A DNA stretch of 49,539 nucleotides, from NCBI GenBank assembly GCA_023436885.1, contig JAEZHI010000023.1, positions 1-49,539 on the forward strand. Direction: 5' to 3'. The notes under the pieces were generated by a model. The model made no database searches. It saw only the letters and a program-made list of their open reading frames with translations, and was not told the DNA's origin. Within the stretch, counting starts at the first letter, position 1, and every line of letters begins with the position of its first letter. The translations under genes and the position numbers were made by a program. This document shows positions 42,229 through 49,539 of this stretch, piece by piece. Source of the stretch: Pseudomonadota bacterium (GTDB lineage Bacteria; Pseudomonadota; Alphaproteobacteria; Rhizobiales; Pleomorphomonadaceae).

Positions 42229-44823
42229 ATGAACTTCGAAAAATATACCGAGCGGGCGCGTGGTTTCGTCCAGTCGGCGCAGACCATGGCTCTCGGTCGC
42301 GGCCATCAGCAGTTCGCCCCAGAGCATCTCCTAAAGGTGTTGCTCGACGATCCCGAGGGGATGGCGGCGAACCTGATCAATGCCGCTGGTGGCGACGCGG
42401 GACGGGCGCTTTCGGCTGTTGATCGGGCCCTTGAGGCGATACCAAAAGTCTCGGGTGGCAATGGTCAGCTTTATCTCACGGCACCCACCGCGAAGGTTTT
42501 CTCGACTGCCGAGACGCTTGCCGACAAGGCTGGGGACAGTTTCGTCACGGTAGAGCGGCTGCTGATCGCGCTCGCCATCGAGACCGATGCTGGGACGGCC
42601 AAGATCCTGAAGGATGCTGGTGTCACGGCGAACGCGCTCAACGCCGCGGTCAACGAGATTCGCAAGGGCCGCACGGCCGACAGCGCTTCGGCCGAGAGCG
42701 GCTATGACGCGCTGAAGAAATACGCCCGCGACCTGACCAAGGCGGCGCGCGACGGCAAGCTCGACCCGGTGATCGGCCGTGACGAGGAAATCCGTCGGAC
42801 CATCCAGGTCCTGTCGCGTCGGACCAAGAACAACCCAGTGCTGATCGGTGAGCCGGGCGTCGGCAAGACGGCCATCGCCGAGGGGTTGGCGCTGCGTATC
42901 GTCAATGGCGACGTGCCCGAAAGCCTGAAGGACAAGGAACTGCTCGCCCTCGACATGGGTGCGTTGATCGCGGGTGCGAAATACCGTGGTGAATTCGAGG
43001 AGCGACTCAAGGCGGTGCTGTCTGAAGTGACGGCCGCTGAGGGCGGCGTCATCCTCTTCATCGACGAGATGCATACGCTGGTCGGCGCCGGCAAGGCTGA
43101 TGGGGCGATGGATGCCTCCAACCTCCTGAAGCCGGCCTTGTCGCGTGGCGAATTGCACTGCGTCGGCGCGACCACGCTCGACGAGTATCGCAAGTATGTC
43201 GAGAAGGACGCGGCGCTCGCCCGGCGCTTCCAGCCGGTGTTCGTCGACGAGCCGACGGTGCCTGACACCATCTCCATCCTGCGTGGCATCAAGGAGAAGT
43301 ATGAGCAGCACCACAAGGTGCGCATCACCGACGCGGCTCTCGTTGCCGCAGCGACGCTCTCCAACCGCTACATCACCGACCGGTTCTTGCCTGACAAGGC
43401 GATCGATCTGGTGGACGAGGCAGCGTCTCGCTTGAGGATGCAGGTGGACTCCAAGCCGGAAGAGCTCGATGAGATCGATCGGCGGGTGATCCAGCTCAGG
43501 ATCGAGCAGGAAGCGCTGAAAAAGGAAACCGATGCTGCGTCGCGCGACCGTCTTGAGCGTCTTGAGCACGAGCTGGCCGAACTCGAGCAGGAATCGGCAG
43601 CGCTGACGGCTCGCTGGAAGGCGGAGAAGGATAAGCTTGGTCATGCGGCCGAGCTGAAGCGCAAGCTCGATGAAGCCCGCAACGATCTCGCCATTGCCCA
43701 GCGCAAGGGAGAGTATCAGCGCGCCGGCGAGCTCACCTATGGCGTCATCCCGGGGATCGAGGCAGAACTGAAAGCCATCGAGGCGGCCGGTCGCGACGGC
43801 AATGGTATGCTGGAAGAGGCGGTGACGCCCGACCACGTGGCTCAGGTCGTCTCACGCTGGACCGGCGTTCCCGTCGACAAGATGCTGGAAGGCGAGCGCG
43901 AGAAGCTGCTCCGGATGGAAGACGAACTTGCCAAGCGTGTCGTTGGTCAGGCCGAGGCGGTGCATGCCGTTTCGACTGCTGTCCGCCGCGCTCGCGCCGG
44001 CCTGCAGGATCCGAACCGGCCGATCGGCTCGTTCATGTTCCTCGGCCCGACGGGTGTCGGCAAGACCGAGCTGACCAAGGCGCTTGCCGCCTATCTGTTC
44101 GATGACGAGCACGCCATGGTCCGGATCGACATGTCCGAATACATGGAAAAGCATTCGGTGAGCCGGCTCATTGGTGCTCCCCCGGGCTATGTCGGTTATG
44201 ATGAAGGCGGTGCGCTGACGGAAGCCGTTCGGCGCCGGCCCTACCAGGTGGTGCTGTTCGACGAGGTCGAAAAGGCGCATCCGGACGTGTTCAACGTGCT
44301 GCTGCAGGTGCTCGATGACGGCCGTCTCACCGATGGCCAGGGTCGGACCGTGGACTTCAAGAACACGCTGATCATCCTGACCTCCAACCTCGGCTCGGAG
44401 TATCTGGCCAATCAGAAGGATGGCGAGGATGTCGATGCGGTGCGTGAACAGGTGATGGGTGTGGTGCGCTCGGCGTTCCGACCCGAGTTCCTGAACCGCC
44501 TCGATGAGATCGTACTGTTCCATCGACTGAAGCGGACCGAGATGGGCGCCATCGTCGACATCCAGCTCAAGCGTCTCGAAACGCTGCTGGAGGATCGCAA
44601 GGTGACTCTGTCACTCGACGACAGTGCGCGGGCTTGGCTGGCTGAGAAGGGCTATGACCCGGTCTACGGCGCGCGGCCGCTAAAGCGCGTCATCCAGCGC
44701 CAGCTACAGGATCCGCTCGCCGAGCGCATCCTGGCCGGACATGTCCGCGATGGCGACACCGTGTCGGTGACGGGCGGCAGCGACAGGCTGTTGTTCTCGG
44801 AAATACGGGATGTCGCGGCGTAA
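42229..44823 (+). CDS. clpB: ATP-dependent disaggregase ClpB
   Basis: An 864-residue AAA+ chaperone that with DnaK rescues aggregated proteins. Order: N domain (about 1-145, starting MNFEKYTERARGFV), first AAA+ module with GEPGVGKT and IDEMHTLVGAG, long coiled-coil M domain (about 400-520, charged Glu/Lys/Arg heptads), second AAA+ module with GPTGVGKTEL and the C-terminal D2-small domain. The frame extends upstream to 42127, but AAAGGA before 42229 and family alignment fix this start. It ends with a strong terminator. Confidence 0.97.
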   Translation: MNFEKYTERARGFVQSAQTMALGRGHQQFAPEHLLKVLLDDPEGMAANLINAAGGDAGRALSAVDRALEAIPKVSGGNGQLYLTAPTAKVFSTAETLADKAGDSFVTVERLLIALAIETDAGTAKILKDAGVTANALNAAVNEIRKGRTADSASAESGYDALKKYARDLTKAARDGKLDPVIGRDEEIRRTIQVLSRRTKNNPVLIGEPGVGKTAIAEGLALRIVNGDVPESLKDKELLALDMGALIAGAKYRGEFEERLKAVLSEVTAAEGGVILFIDEMHTLVGAGKADGAMDASNLLKPALSRGELHCVGATTLDEYRKYVEKDAALARRFQPVFVDEPTVPDTISILRGIKEKYEQHHKVRITDAALVAAATLSNRYITDRFLPDKAIDLVDEAASRLRMQVDSKPEELDEIDRRVIQLRIEQEALKKETDAASRDRLERLEHELAELEQESAALTARWKAEKDKLGHAAELKRKLDEARNDLAIAQRKGEYQRAGELTYGVIPGIEAELKAIEAAGRDGNGMLEEAVTPDHVAQVVSRWTGVPVDKMLEGEREKLLRMEDELAKRVVGQAEAVHAVSTAVRRARAGLQDPNRPIGSFMFLGPTGVGKTELTKALAAYLFDDEHAMVRIDMSEYMEKHSVSRLIGAPPGYVGYDEGGALTEAVRRRPYQVVLFDEVEKAHPDVFNVLLQVLDDGRLTDGQGRTVDFKNTLIILTSNLGSEYLANQKDGEDVDAVREQVMGVVRSAFRPEFLNRLDEIVLFHRLKRTEMGAIVDIQLKRLETLLEDRKVTLSLDDSARAWLAEKGYDPVYGARPLKRVIQRQLQDPLAERILAGHVRDGDTVSVTGGSDRLLFSEIRDVAA

Positions 44824-44846
44824 GCGGCGTTCACGACAAGATCGAG

Positions 44847-44874
44847 CCGGCCGGGGCAACCCGGCCGGTTTTTT
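44847..44874 (+). terminator. Terminator of clpB
   Basis: CCGGCCGGG and CCCGGCCGG pair around a GCAA tetraloop and are followed by six T. Textbook intrinsic terminator; it also abuts the convergent DUF554 stop. Confidence 0.93.
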
Positions 44875-44878
44875 CATT

Positions 44879-45592
44879 TCAAAACACCATGGACCACAAC
44901 GCTGATACCGGCATGGCGAGCAGCAGACCCGGCAGCATGTTGCCAACCGGGAACATCTTGATGCCGCAGATGCGAAGCCCGGTCGCCAGCATCATCACGC
45001 CGCCGGTGGCCGAGAAGTCGGCAACCATTTGCGGCGTTGTGAGCGGCATCAGGAGAGTGGCACCCAGCCCCAGAGCCAGCTGAATGGCCATCTGCGGTAT
45101 GGCAATGGTGGCAACCGACAGGCCCAGGGCAGTCGCGAAGATGGCCGCGGTGGGCAAATCGAGGAAGGCTTTGGCGATCAGGACGCTTGGATCGTGCGTC
45201 ATCCCCTCGTTGAGCGCGCCGAAGATGCCGGCGCCGGATGCGCAGAACAGCACGAGGATGGCCACGAAGCTCTCGATGAAGGCTTCGTGGGAAATGCCTC
45301 GCGGTGTCGTTGCCACCTTTTCGACCAGGCGCTTGGCTAGGCCCCCGACCAGCGCCAGGCCGTCCTCAATGCGGGCGAGCTCGCCGATCAAGGCCCCGAG
45401 CACGGTAGCGACTACCATGACAGGCATGTGGGAAACGTGAGAAATCAGCACGACGCCCATTGCCATGGATGACACGCCGAAGGCGAGGGGCATGCCAGTT
45501 CTGAGACGTTCAGGCATGCGATGGGCAATGAGCGCGCCGCCGAAAGCGCCGAGGATGATGGCAGCGCCGTTGATAAAGGGTCCGATGATCAT
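44879..45592 (-). CDS. DUF554 (YqgA-like) membrane protein
   Basis: A 237-residue integral membrane protein of the DUF554 family with about seven hydrophobic segments. Start MIIGPFINGAAIILGAFGGALI; the PVMVVATVLGALIGELARIE and CASGAGIFGALNEGM segments are conserved in the family. Transport or other function is not established. The ATG at 45592 is taken as the start because translation from 45643 would run through a large hairpin and lacks similarity. Confidence 0.87.
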   Translation of the reverse strand: MIIGPFINGAAIILGAFGGALIAHRMPERLRTGMPLAFGVSSMAMGVVLISHVSHMPVMVVATVLGALIGELARIEDGLALVGGLAKRLVEKVATTPRGISHEAFIESFVAILVLFCASGAGIFGALNEGMTHDPSVLIAKAFLDLPTAAIFATALGLSVATIAIPQMAIQLALGLGATLLMPLTTPQMVADFSATGGVMMLATGLRICGIKMFPVGNMLPGLLLAMPVSALWSMVF

Positions 45593-45607
45593 GAGGCCGT
45601 TCCGCTT

Positions 45608-45709
45608 GGAGCATGCCCGGCGAACCGGGGGGGCACCGGACATGCTCCGACTATTTTTGTCGCCGCAATTTCGGATGCAAAGCCGGTTTCCACTTTTGCT
45701 GAAATTGCG
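45608..45709. repeat. Composite palindromic element between TerC and DUF554 genes
   Basis: Two adjacent inverted repeats. The first has arms GGAGCATG (45608-45615) and CATGCTCC (45641-45648) enclosing CCGG-rich sequence; the second has arms CGCAATTTC (45664-45672) and GAAATTGCG (45701-45709) enclosing GCCGGTTTCCACTTTTGCT. The inner text resembles short mosaic repeats scattered through rhizobial genomes. The first hairpin lies 16 bases from the DUF554 start and would be in its leader. Confidence 0.7.
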
Positions 45710-45778
45710 CAGGGTCGGCCCTCTATACGCCTCCGGCTGGCGCTGGCCAGCCGGCTCACTGCGATTTGATGATTTTTA

Positions 45779-46822
45779 TCAGCTGTTTCCGGTGACGGGC
45801 AGCGTCTTGGCATCCTGCCTCGTCTTGGCAAGGCTCACCACCACGCCGCCGGCGATCAGCGCGAAGGTAACGCCGAGCGAGATCATGGCCGGGAATTTTT
45901 CAAGACCGAGGAATTCGGCGATGAACACCTTGCTGCCGATGAACACCAGCACCAGGGCCAGCGCCGGCTTAAGGTAGCGGAAGCGGTGGATCATCGCGGC
46001 GAGCGCGAAGTAGAGCGCGCGCAGGCCAAGGATGGCGAAGATGTTCGAGGTGTAGATGACGAAGGCATCGGTGGTGATGGCGAAAATGGCCGGTACGGAG
46101 TCGACGGCGAAGATGATGTCGGCGGCTTCGATCAGCGCCAGGGCGAGAAACAGCGGTGTGGCATGCAGAGCCACGCGGCCGCTGGTGAGCGGTCTTCTGA
46201 CGAAGAAACGATCGCCCTCGAGCTGGTCCGTCACATGGAGGCGGCGGCGCAGGAAGCCGACCAGCGGGTTCTTCGCCAGATCGTGCTCCTTGTCCTCGGT
46301 GAACAGCATCTTGATGCCGGTCAGCACAAGGAAGGCCGCGAACAGATAGAGGATCCATTGGAATTCGGCGACCAGAGTGGCCCCGAGGCCGATCATGATG
46401 CCGCGCAGCACGATGACGCCGAGGATGCCCCAGAACAGGGCGCGGTGCTGGTAGCGGCGGGGAATGGCGAAGAATGAGAAGATCAGCGCGATGACGAAGA
46501 TGTTGTCGAGCGCCAGCGTCTTCTCGATGACGAAACCGGTGAGATAGGCGAGCCCCGCGTCTGCGCCGATGTGCCACCAGACGAACGCACCGAACAGCAG
46601 GCCTATGATGATATAGCCAGCCGACATGACGAGGCTCTGCCGGATGGAGATTTCCTCCGACTTGCGATGCAGAACGCCAAGGTCAAAGGCCAGAAGGAAG
46701 GCGACCAGGCCGAGAAAGGCCAGCCAGAGATAGAGCGGCGTGCCAAGCCACGCGGTGGCGAGAAAGGTCAGGTCCAAGATCGAAAACTCTGCCGGCGGAA
46801 TGCGTCGACAAAGGTCCGACAT
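45779..46822 (-). CDS. TerC/Alx-family membrane protein
   Basis: A 347-residue TerC-family protein with about eight or nine helices. Characteristic segments are FEKTL-like VIEKTLALDNIFVIALIF, and AADIIFAVDSVPAIFAITTD near the middle, both with membrane-embedded acidic residues thought to handle metal ions. Family members Alx and MeeF/MeeY export manganese or support metal loading of exported enzymes; tellurite resistance is only the historic name. The start is uncertain because no ribosome site precedes 46822. I looked for a yybP-ykoY manganese riboswitch upstream and did not recognise one. Confidence 0.9.
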   Translation of the reverse strand: MSDLCRRIPPAEFSILDLTFLATAWLGTPLYLWLAFLGLVAFLLAFDLGVLHRKSEEISIRQSLVMSAGYIIIGLLFGAFVWWHIGADAGLAYLTGFVIEKTLALDNIFVIALIFSFFAIPRRYQHRALFWGILGVIVLRGIMIGLGATLVAEFQWILYLFAAFLVLTGIKMLFTEDKEHDLAKNPLVGFLRRRLHVTDQLEGDRFFVRRPLTSGRVALHATPLFLALALIEAADIIFAVDSVPAIFAITTDAFVIYTSNIFAILGLRALYFALAAMIHRFRYLKPALALVLVFIGSKVFIAEFLGLEKFPAMISLGVTFALIAGGVVVSLAKTRQDAKTLPVTGNS

Positions 46823-46878
46823 CGCAGACGCGCCGGCGGCTTCTGCCAGAGGGGCCCGGACCTAACGGGTCTCGGCTG

Positions 46879-46896
46879 AAATGGGGCGGCAGTTTG
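46879..46896. repeat. Copy 1 of an 18-base upstream repeat
   Basis: AAATGGGGCGGCAGTTTG here and AAATGGGGCGGGAGTTTG at 49109-49126 differ by one base and share orientation. Both lie upstream of minus-strand membrane-protein genes (TerC family and M23 peptidase). Confidence 0.6.
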
Positions 46897-46938
46897 CGCT
46901 GTTCAAGAGGCAATCATCGCCTCTGAAGGCGAGATAAT

Positions 46939-48915
46939 TCAACCGCCGCTTGCTGGAACGGTGGTGGCGCGGGCCGTCTGGCTATCGCCGGCCAGAAGCG
47001 TATCGACGCGGCTGCGCTCGGCCTGGAACGAGGCGAGCACGTCGCCGTCGAGCGTGCGCCCCTGGGGCAGCTTGATCCGCAGCGGATCGACGGGTGTGCC
47101 GTTGACGTGCACTTCGTAGTGCAAGTGCGGTCCGGTGGACAGGCCGGTGGTGCCGACGTAGCCGATCACCTGACCTTGGCGGACGCGAACACCTTCCTTG
47201 ATGCCCTTGGCGAAGCCAGTCTGGTGGGCATAGGCGGTGGCGTAACCGTTGGTGTGCTGTACCTCTATATAATTGCCGTAGCCATTCTTCCACCGGGCGT
47301 AGGTGACGATGCCGTCACCGGCCGACATGATCGGCGTGCCACGGGGCGCGGCCCAGTCGACACCGGTATGCATGCGGGTGACGCCGAGCAGCGGATGATT
47401 GCGGGCGCCGAAGCCCGAGCGGAAGGTGCCGCCCGACATCGGCTTGCGCATCAGGAATTTCTTCGCGCTCTTGCCGCTGTCGTCATAATAGTCGACCGAG
47501 CCATCGTCAGGGGCACGATAGCGATAGAAGCGCCGCTCCTTGCCACCGAGGGTAATCGAGGTGAAGACGATCTCGCCGTTGTCGGTTTCTTCGCCGTTAT
47601 CACCCAGCGTGTAGACCATCTGGAAACTGTCGCCCGGCTGGATGCGGGTATTGAAGTCGAGGTCGAAGGAGAAGACGCGCACCAGCTCATCGATGAGCGC
47701 CGGCGGCACGCCGTTCTTGAGCGATGTCTCGTAGAGGCTCTCATACAAGCGCGGGCGCGGGCTGTTCTCATCGCCGTCTGCGTCGGCATTCGCCTGTTCG
47801 GTTGCCGGTGGCTCGTCGACCGTTATGTAGCCACCGTCGTCGCCGAGACCGACCGAGCCCAGGTGACTGCCATCTCTATAGACGGATACCAGGATGGGGC
47901 GATAGCGCGCCGTCTCGTCATCCGGGTCGGGAGCGAGGCGGATGCGAACCTCGTCGCCGGCCTTTAGCGAGCGCAGGCGATCGGCCTTGTGGAAGGCGAG
48001 GACGATATCCCCGGCCTCGTCATCGGTTGCTTCGTTATCGGTCAGCAGTTGTTCGAGCGGTTCGTCCACCTCGACCGGGACGCGACGATCCTCGAACGCA
48101 TTGGCATTGCCCTGCGGGGTCGGCTCGGCGGTCGTCGTCGGAACGAAGGAGACGTTCTCCGGAATGATGCGAACGCCGAACTGGTCGAGGGAAGAGGATT
48201 CGGCAAAGCCGAAGTCGAAGCGTGACTGGTCGATCGGTGACAGCGAGGCCGTCTTTACGTTGGTGCCGTTGAGGAAGCTCGCCGCATCCCGCACGATCCG
48301 CTCCGTCTGGCCGATATCGAGCGGAATGGAGGCTTCGAGCGAAGGGTCGTTCACCGGGAAGTCGGTGACCTTCAGCATCATGTCGCTTTCGACGGCGGCG
48401 CCATAAAGCATGGCCTCTCCGCCCTCGGAGGCGCCGGCGTTGGCGTCGGCGAAGATGCGAAGCGGATTATAAGGCGGGATGGGATCGGTGATCTCCGCCA
48501 TGTCCGACACCAGGGGCGTCGACACCTTGGCAAATGGCTTCAGCCTGATGATGTCGTGTTCGCCGTCCTTGGCAATGGTCGATACCTTGAGGATTTGTCT
48601 GGCGGGCTCGACATTGGCTTCCTGGACGGGGAAGTCACTCTTGGCGATCATTTCATTGTCGGGCGTCGGAACCACGACGGCTGAACGTGTCACCGTGCCT
48701 GAGGGCTCCGCGATGGTCTCACGACCATCGAAGGCGGCATAGAGCGCGCCGCCCATAAGGAAGGTGGAGGCGAACGTCGCCAAGACCGTGCCGGTCAGCC
48801 ATCGCAACGAAACGCTGCGGCGGTCCGGAAGTCCCCGGGCGCCGGACGTCAGGAGCGGCGGCAGATCGCCGAGCTCTACGCTATCGTTCCGGTGCAGGGG
48901 ACGCGCGGCATTCAT
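46939..48915 (-). CDS. M23-family metallopeptidase, membrane anchored
   Basis: A 658-residue protein with an uncleaved N-terminal anchor (about residues 30-58, starting RWLTGTVLATFASTFLMGG), a long acidic low-complexity periplasmic region, an OapA/LysM-like middle domain (about 385-500), and a C-terminal LytM domain. Zinc ligands are in MHTGVDWAAP and HLHYEVHVNG. The domain order is that of murein endopeptidases that cut peptide crosslinks during growth or division. The frame continues to 49158, but this ATG gives the expected short cytoplasmic head. Gene neighbours give no further clue. Confidence 0.9.
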   Translation of the reverse strand: MNAARPLHRNDSVELGDLPPLLTSGARGLPDRRSVSLRWLTGTVLATFASTFLMGGALYAAFDGRETIAEPSGTVTRSAVVVPTPDNEMIAKSDFPVQEANVEPARQILKVSTIAKDGEHDIIRLKPFAKVSTPLVSDMAEITDPIPPYNPLRIFADANAGASEGGEAMLYGAAVESDMMLKVTDFPVNDPSLEASIPLDIGQTERIVRDAASFLNGTNVKTASLSPIDQSRFDFGFAESSSLDQFGVRIIPENVSFVPTTTAEPTPQGNANAFEDRRVPVEVDEPLEQLLTDNEATDDEAGDIVLAFHKADRLRSLKAGDEVRIRLAPDPDDETARYRPILVSVYRDGSHLGSVGLGDDGGYITVDEPPATEQANADADGDENSPRPRLYESLYETSLKNGVPPALIDELVRVFSFDLDFNTRIQPGDSFQMVYTLGDNGEETDNGEIVFTSITLGGKERRFYRYRAPDDGSVDYYDDSGKSAKKFLMRKPMSGGTFRSGFGARNHPLLGVTRMHTGVDWAAPRGTPIMSAGDGIVTYARWKNGYGNYIEVQHTNGYATAYAHQTGFAKGIKEGVRVRQGQVIGYVGTTGLSTGPHLHYEVHVNGTPVDPLRIKLPQGRTLDGDVLASFQAERSRVDTLLAGDSQTARATTVPASGG

Positions 48916-49306
48916 GGATGGTGTCTTGCTTCCGCCCGTTGATCTGGTGGAGCGCTTGGATCTTTTCCGCCAACCTGTTGGCGGGCCTCGGCGCCTTCCG
49001 TGAATTTGGCGGTGACTTTGCCGCTCGGTATCGCGGCTTGTCAATGTCGGCTCCGCCTCAGACGGCGCTTCTCCGGAGAAAAGCGACGACACTTCCCCCG
49101 TCGGTGAAAAATGGGGCGGGAGTTTGGCGTGGTACTGAGAACCCTCTTCCCAGGGCATTTTGCCGGCTGGTGAAAATTAAGGCACAGAAAAGTTCGCTGA
49201 AATTGTCGGCAACTTACCCGGCTTTGGCATTCGGATAGGTAAAAAGTCGCGGAATTGCGCCGAAAGTCGACTTTCACGGCTCAAAGACGCGTGCCACAAG
49301 ATCGTG
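48916..49306. other. Gene-free spacer between M23 gene and rRNA promoter
   Basis: No supported gene in 391 bases. It contains the second copy of an 18-base repeat (49109-49126), and its 3' half from about 49150 is AT-rich, as expected upstream of a strong rRNA promoter (UP-element-like composition). Confidence 0.5.
49109..49126. repeat. Copy 2 of an 18-base upstream repeat
   Basis: Seventeen of 18 bases match 46879-46896 in the same orientation. It lies about 190 bases before the M23 peptidase start. Confidence 0.6.
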
Positions 49307-49335
49307 TTGACAGCCCGGATCGTGATCCCTATAAG
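49307..49335 (+). promoter_or_regulatory. Strong sigma70 promoter of the rRNA operon
   Basis: A perfect -35 TTGACA (49307-49312), 17 bases, and TATAAG (49330-49335) form the best promoter in the window. It is followed by a 200-base leader with rRNA antitermination sequence, which identifies the downstream operon as rRNA. Confidence 0.85.
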
Positions 49336-49341
49336 CACGTT

Positions 49342-49539
49342 CATCGACGGCGGCGCTGCGGCGACGTGGTGCCGGCGAGTTTCTGTTGCCTGGGCCTGGC
49401 GGTTGAACTGGTGGGTTAGGGCGGTGGGTTAGAGGGGCTTGGTTCTCCTCCGTTCTTTGACAAGTGAATAGGAAGAAAGAGAAACGTGGCCGGCGCTTAG
49501 GGCTTGCCGGGTTTCGGGGAGCCTTCGGGTTTTCTGAGA
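49342..49539 (+). other. 16S rRNA operon leader with boxA antiterminator, cut by the window end
   Basis: The segment CGTTCTTTGACAAGTGAATA at 49451-49470 followed by GGAAGAAAGAGAAACGTGG is, from memory, close to the conserved leader ahead of 16S rRNA in Agrobacterium and other rhizobia. CGTTCTTTGACA (49451-49462) is a boxA-type antitermination signal. The mature 16S gene is not reached within the window. Confidence 0.8.

Noticed and set aside
45779..46822. Tellurite resistance island suggested by the TerC-family gene
   Set aside because: No other ter genes are nearby; TerC-like proteins are common in core genomes with metal-related roles.
46823..46938. Possible manganese (yybP-ykoY) riboswitch in the leader of the TerC-family gene
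   Set aside because: The characteristic conserved loops of that riboswitch are not recognisable on the minus strand. A covariance-model search would be decisive.

Overview
The window is GC-rich, densely coded chromosomal DNA from an alphaproteobacterium, very probably of the order Hyphomicrobiales (Rhizobiales); I cannot name the genus. The evidence is the gene set and order: a RirA-type iron regulator, an IalB-family protein, a DUF4167 protein, PtsP, and two syntenic blocks typical of that order. These are methyltransferase / comF / grxC / nitrilase-like / DUF1178 / ubiG, and lysC / ptsP / prfA / prmC / DUF4167. There are no insertion sequences, phage genes, CRISPR arrays or tRNAs that I can see. 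Nearly everything is core housekeeping.

Layout. 1-1620: a truncated oxyR diverges from the ahpC-ahpD peroxide-defence operon and ends in an abnormal junction at the window edge. 1619-6000: a Nudix hydrolase, a metallophosphoesterase, small hypothetical genes, a stand-alone Lrp/AsnC ligand-binding domain, a DUF1223 protein and a RidA homologue. 5981-7560: argC and leuD (arginine and leucine biosynthesis). 7700-14330: thpR, a low-molecular-weight phosphatase, a LysE-type exporter, rlmN with a membrane-protein partner, an IalB-like secreted protein, DUF1232 and a GT39-type membrane glycosyltransferase. 14502-22000: argG, a chemoreceptor, a second LysE-type exporter, a Bcr/CflA efflux pump and typA/bipA. 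22113-29468: DUF4167, prmC, prfA, ptsP and lysC on the minus strand, so release factor 1 sits with its own methylase and with the nitrogen-PTS enzyme I. 29718-34224: an alpha/beta hydrolase, ubiG, DUF1178, a nitrilase-like amidohydrolase, grxC and comF. 34392-41341: a methyltransferase, an Flp pilin, mutT, argJ, a parvulin isomerase and secA. 41556-49539: rirA, clpB, DUF554, a TerC-family protein and an M23 peptidase; the window ends in what looks like the promoter and leader of an rRNA operon.

Functional themes are amino-acid biosynthesis (argC, argG, argJ, leuD, lysC), translation and its quality control (prfA, prmC, rlmN, bipA), protein export and folding (secA, parvulin, clpB), and redox or iron homeostasis (ahpCD, oxyR, grxC, rirA). 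Both window ends look like contig ends: the left edge carries a 40-base exact copy of part of ahpC, and the right edge stops in an rRNA leader. I found no convincing new multi-gene system. The best leads are an exact TGA-N9-TCA iron-responsive operator in front of rirA, the ahpC/oxyR junction, palindromic intergenic repeats, and several small unannotated proteins.
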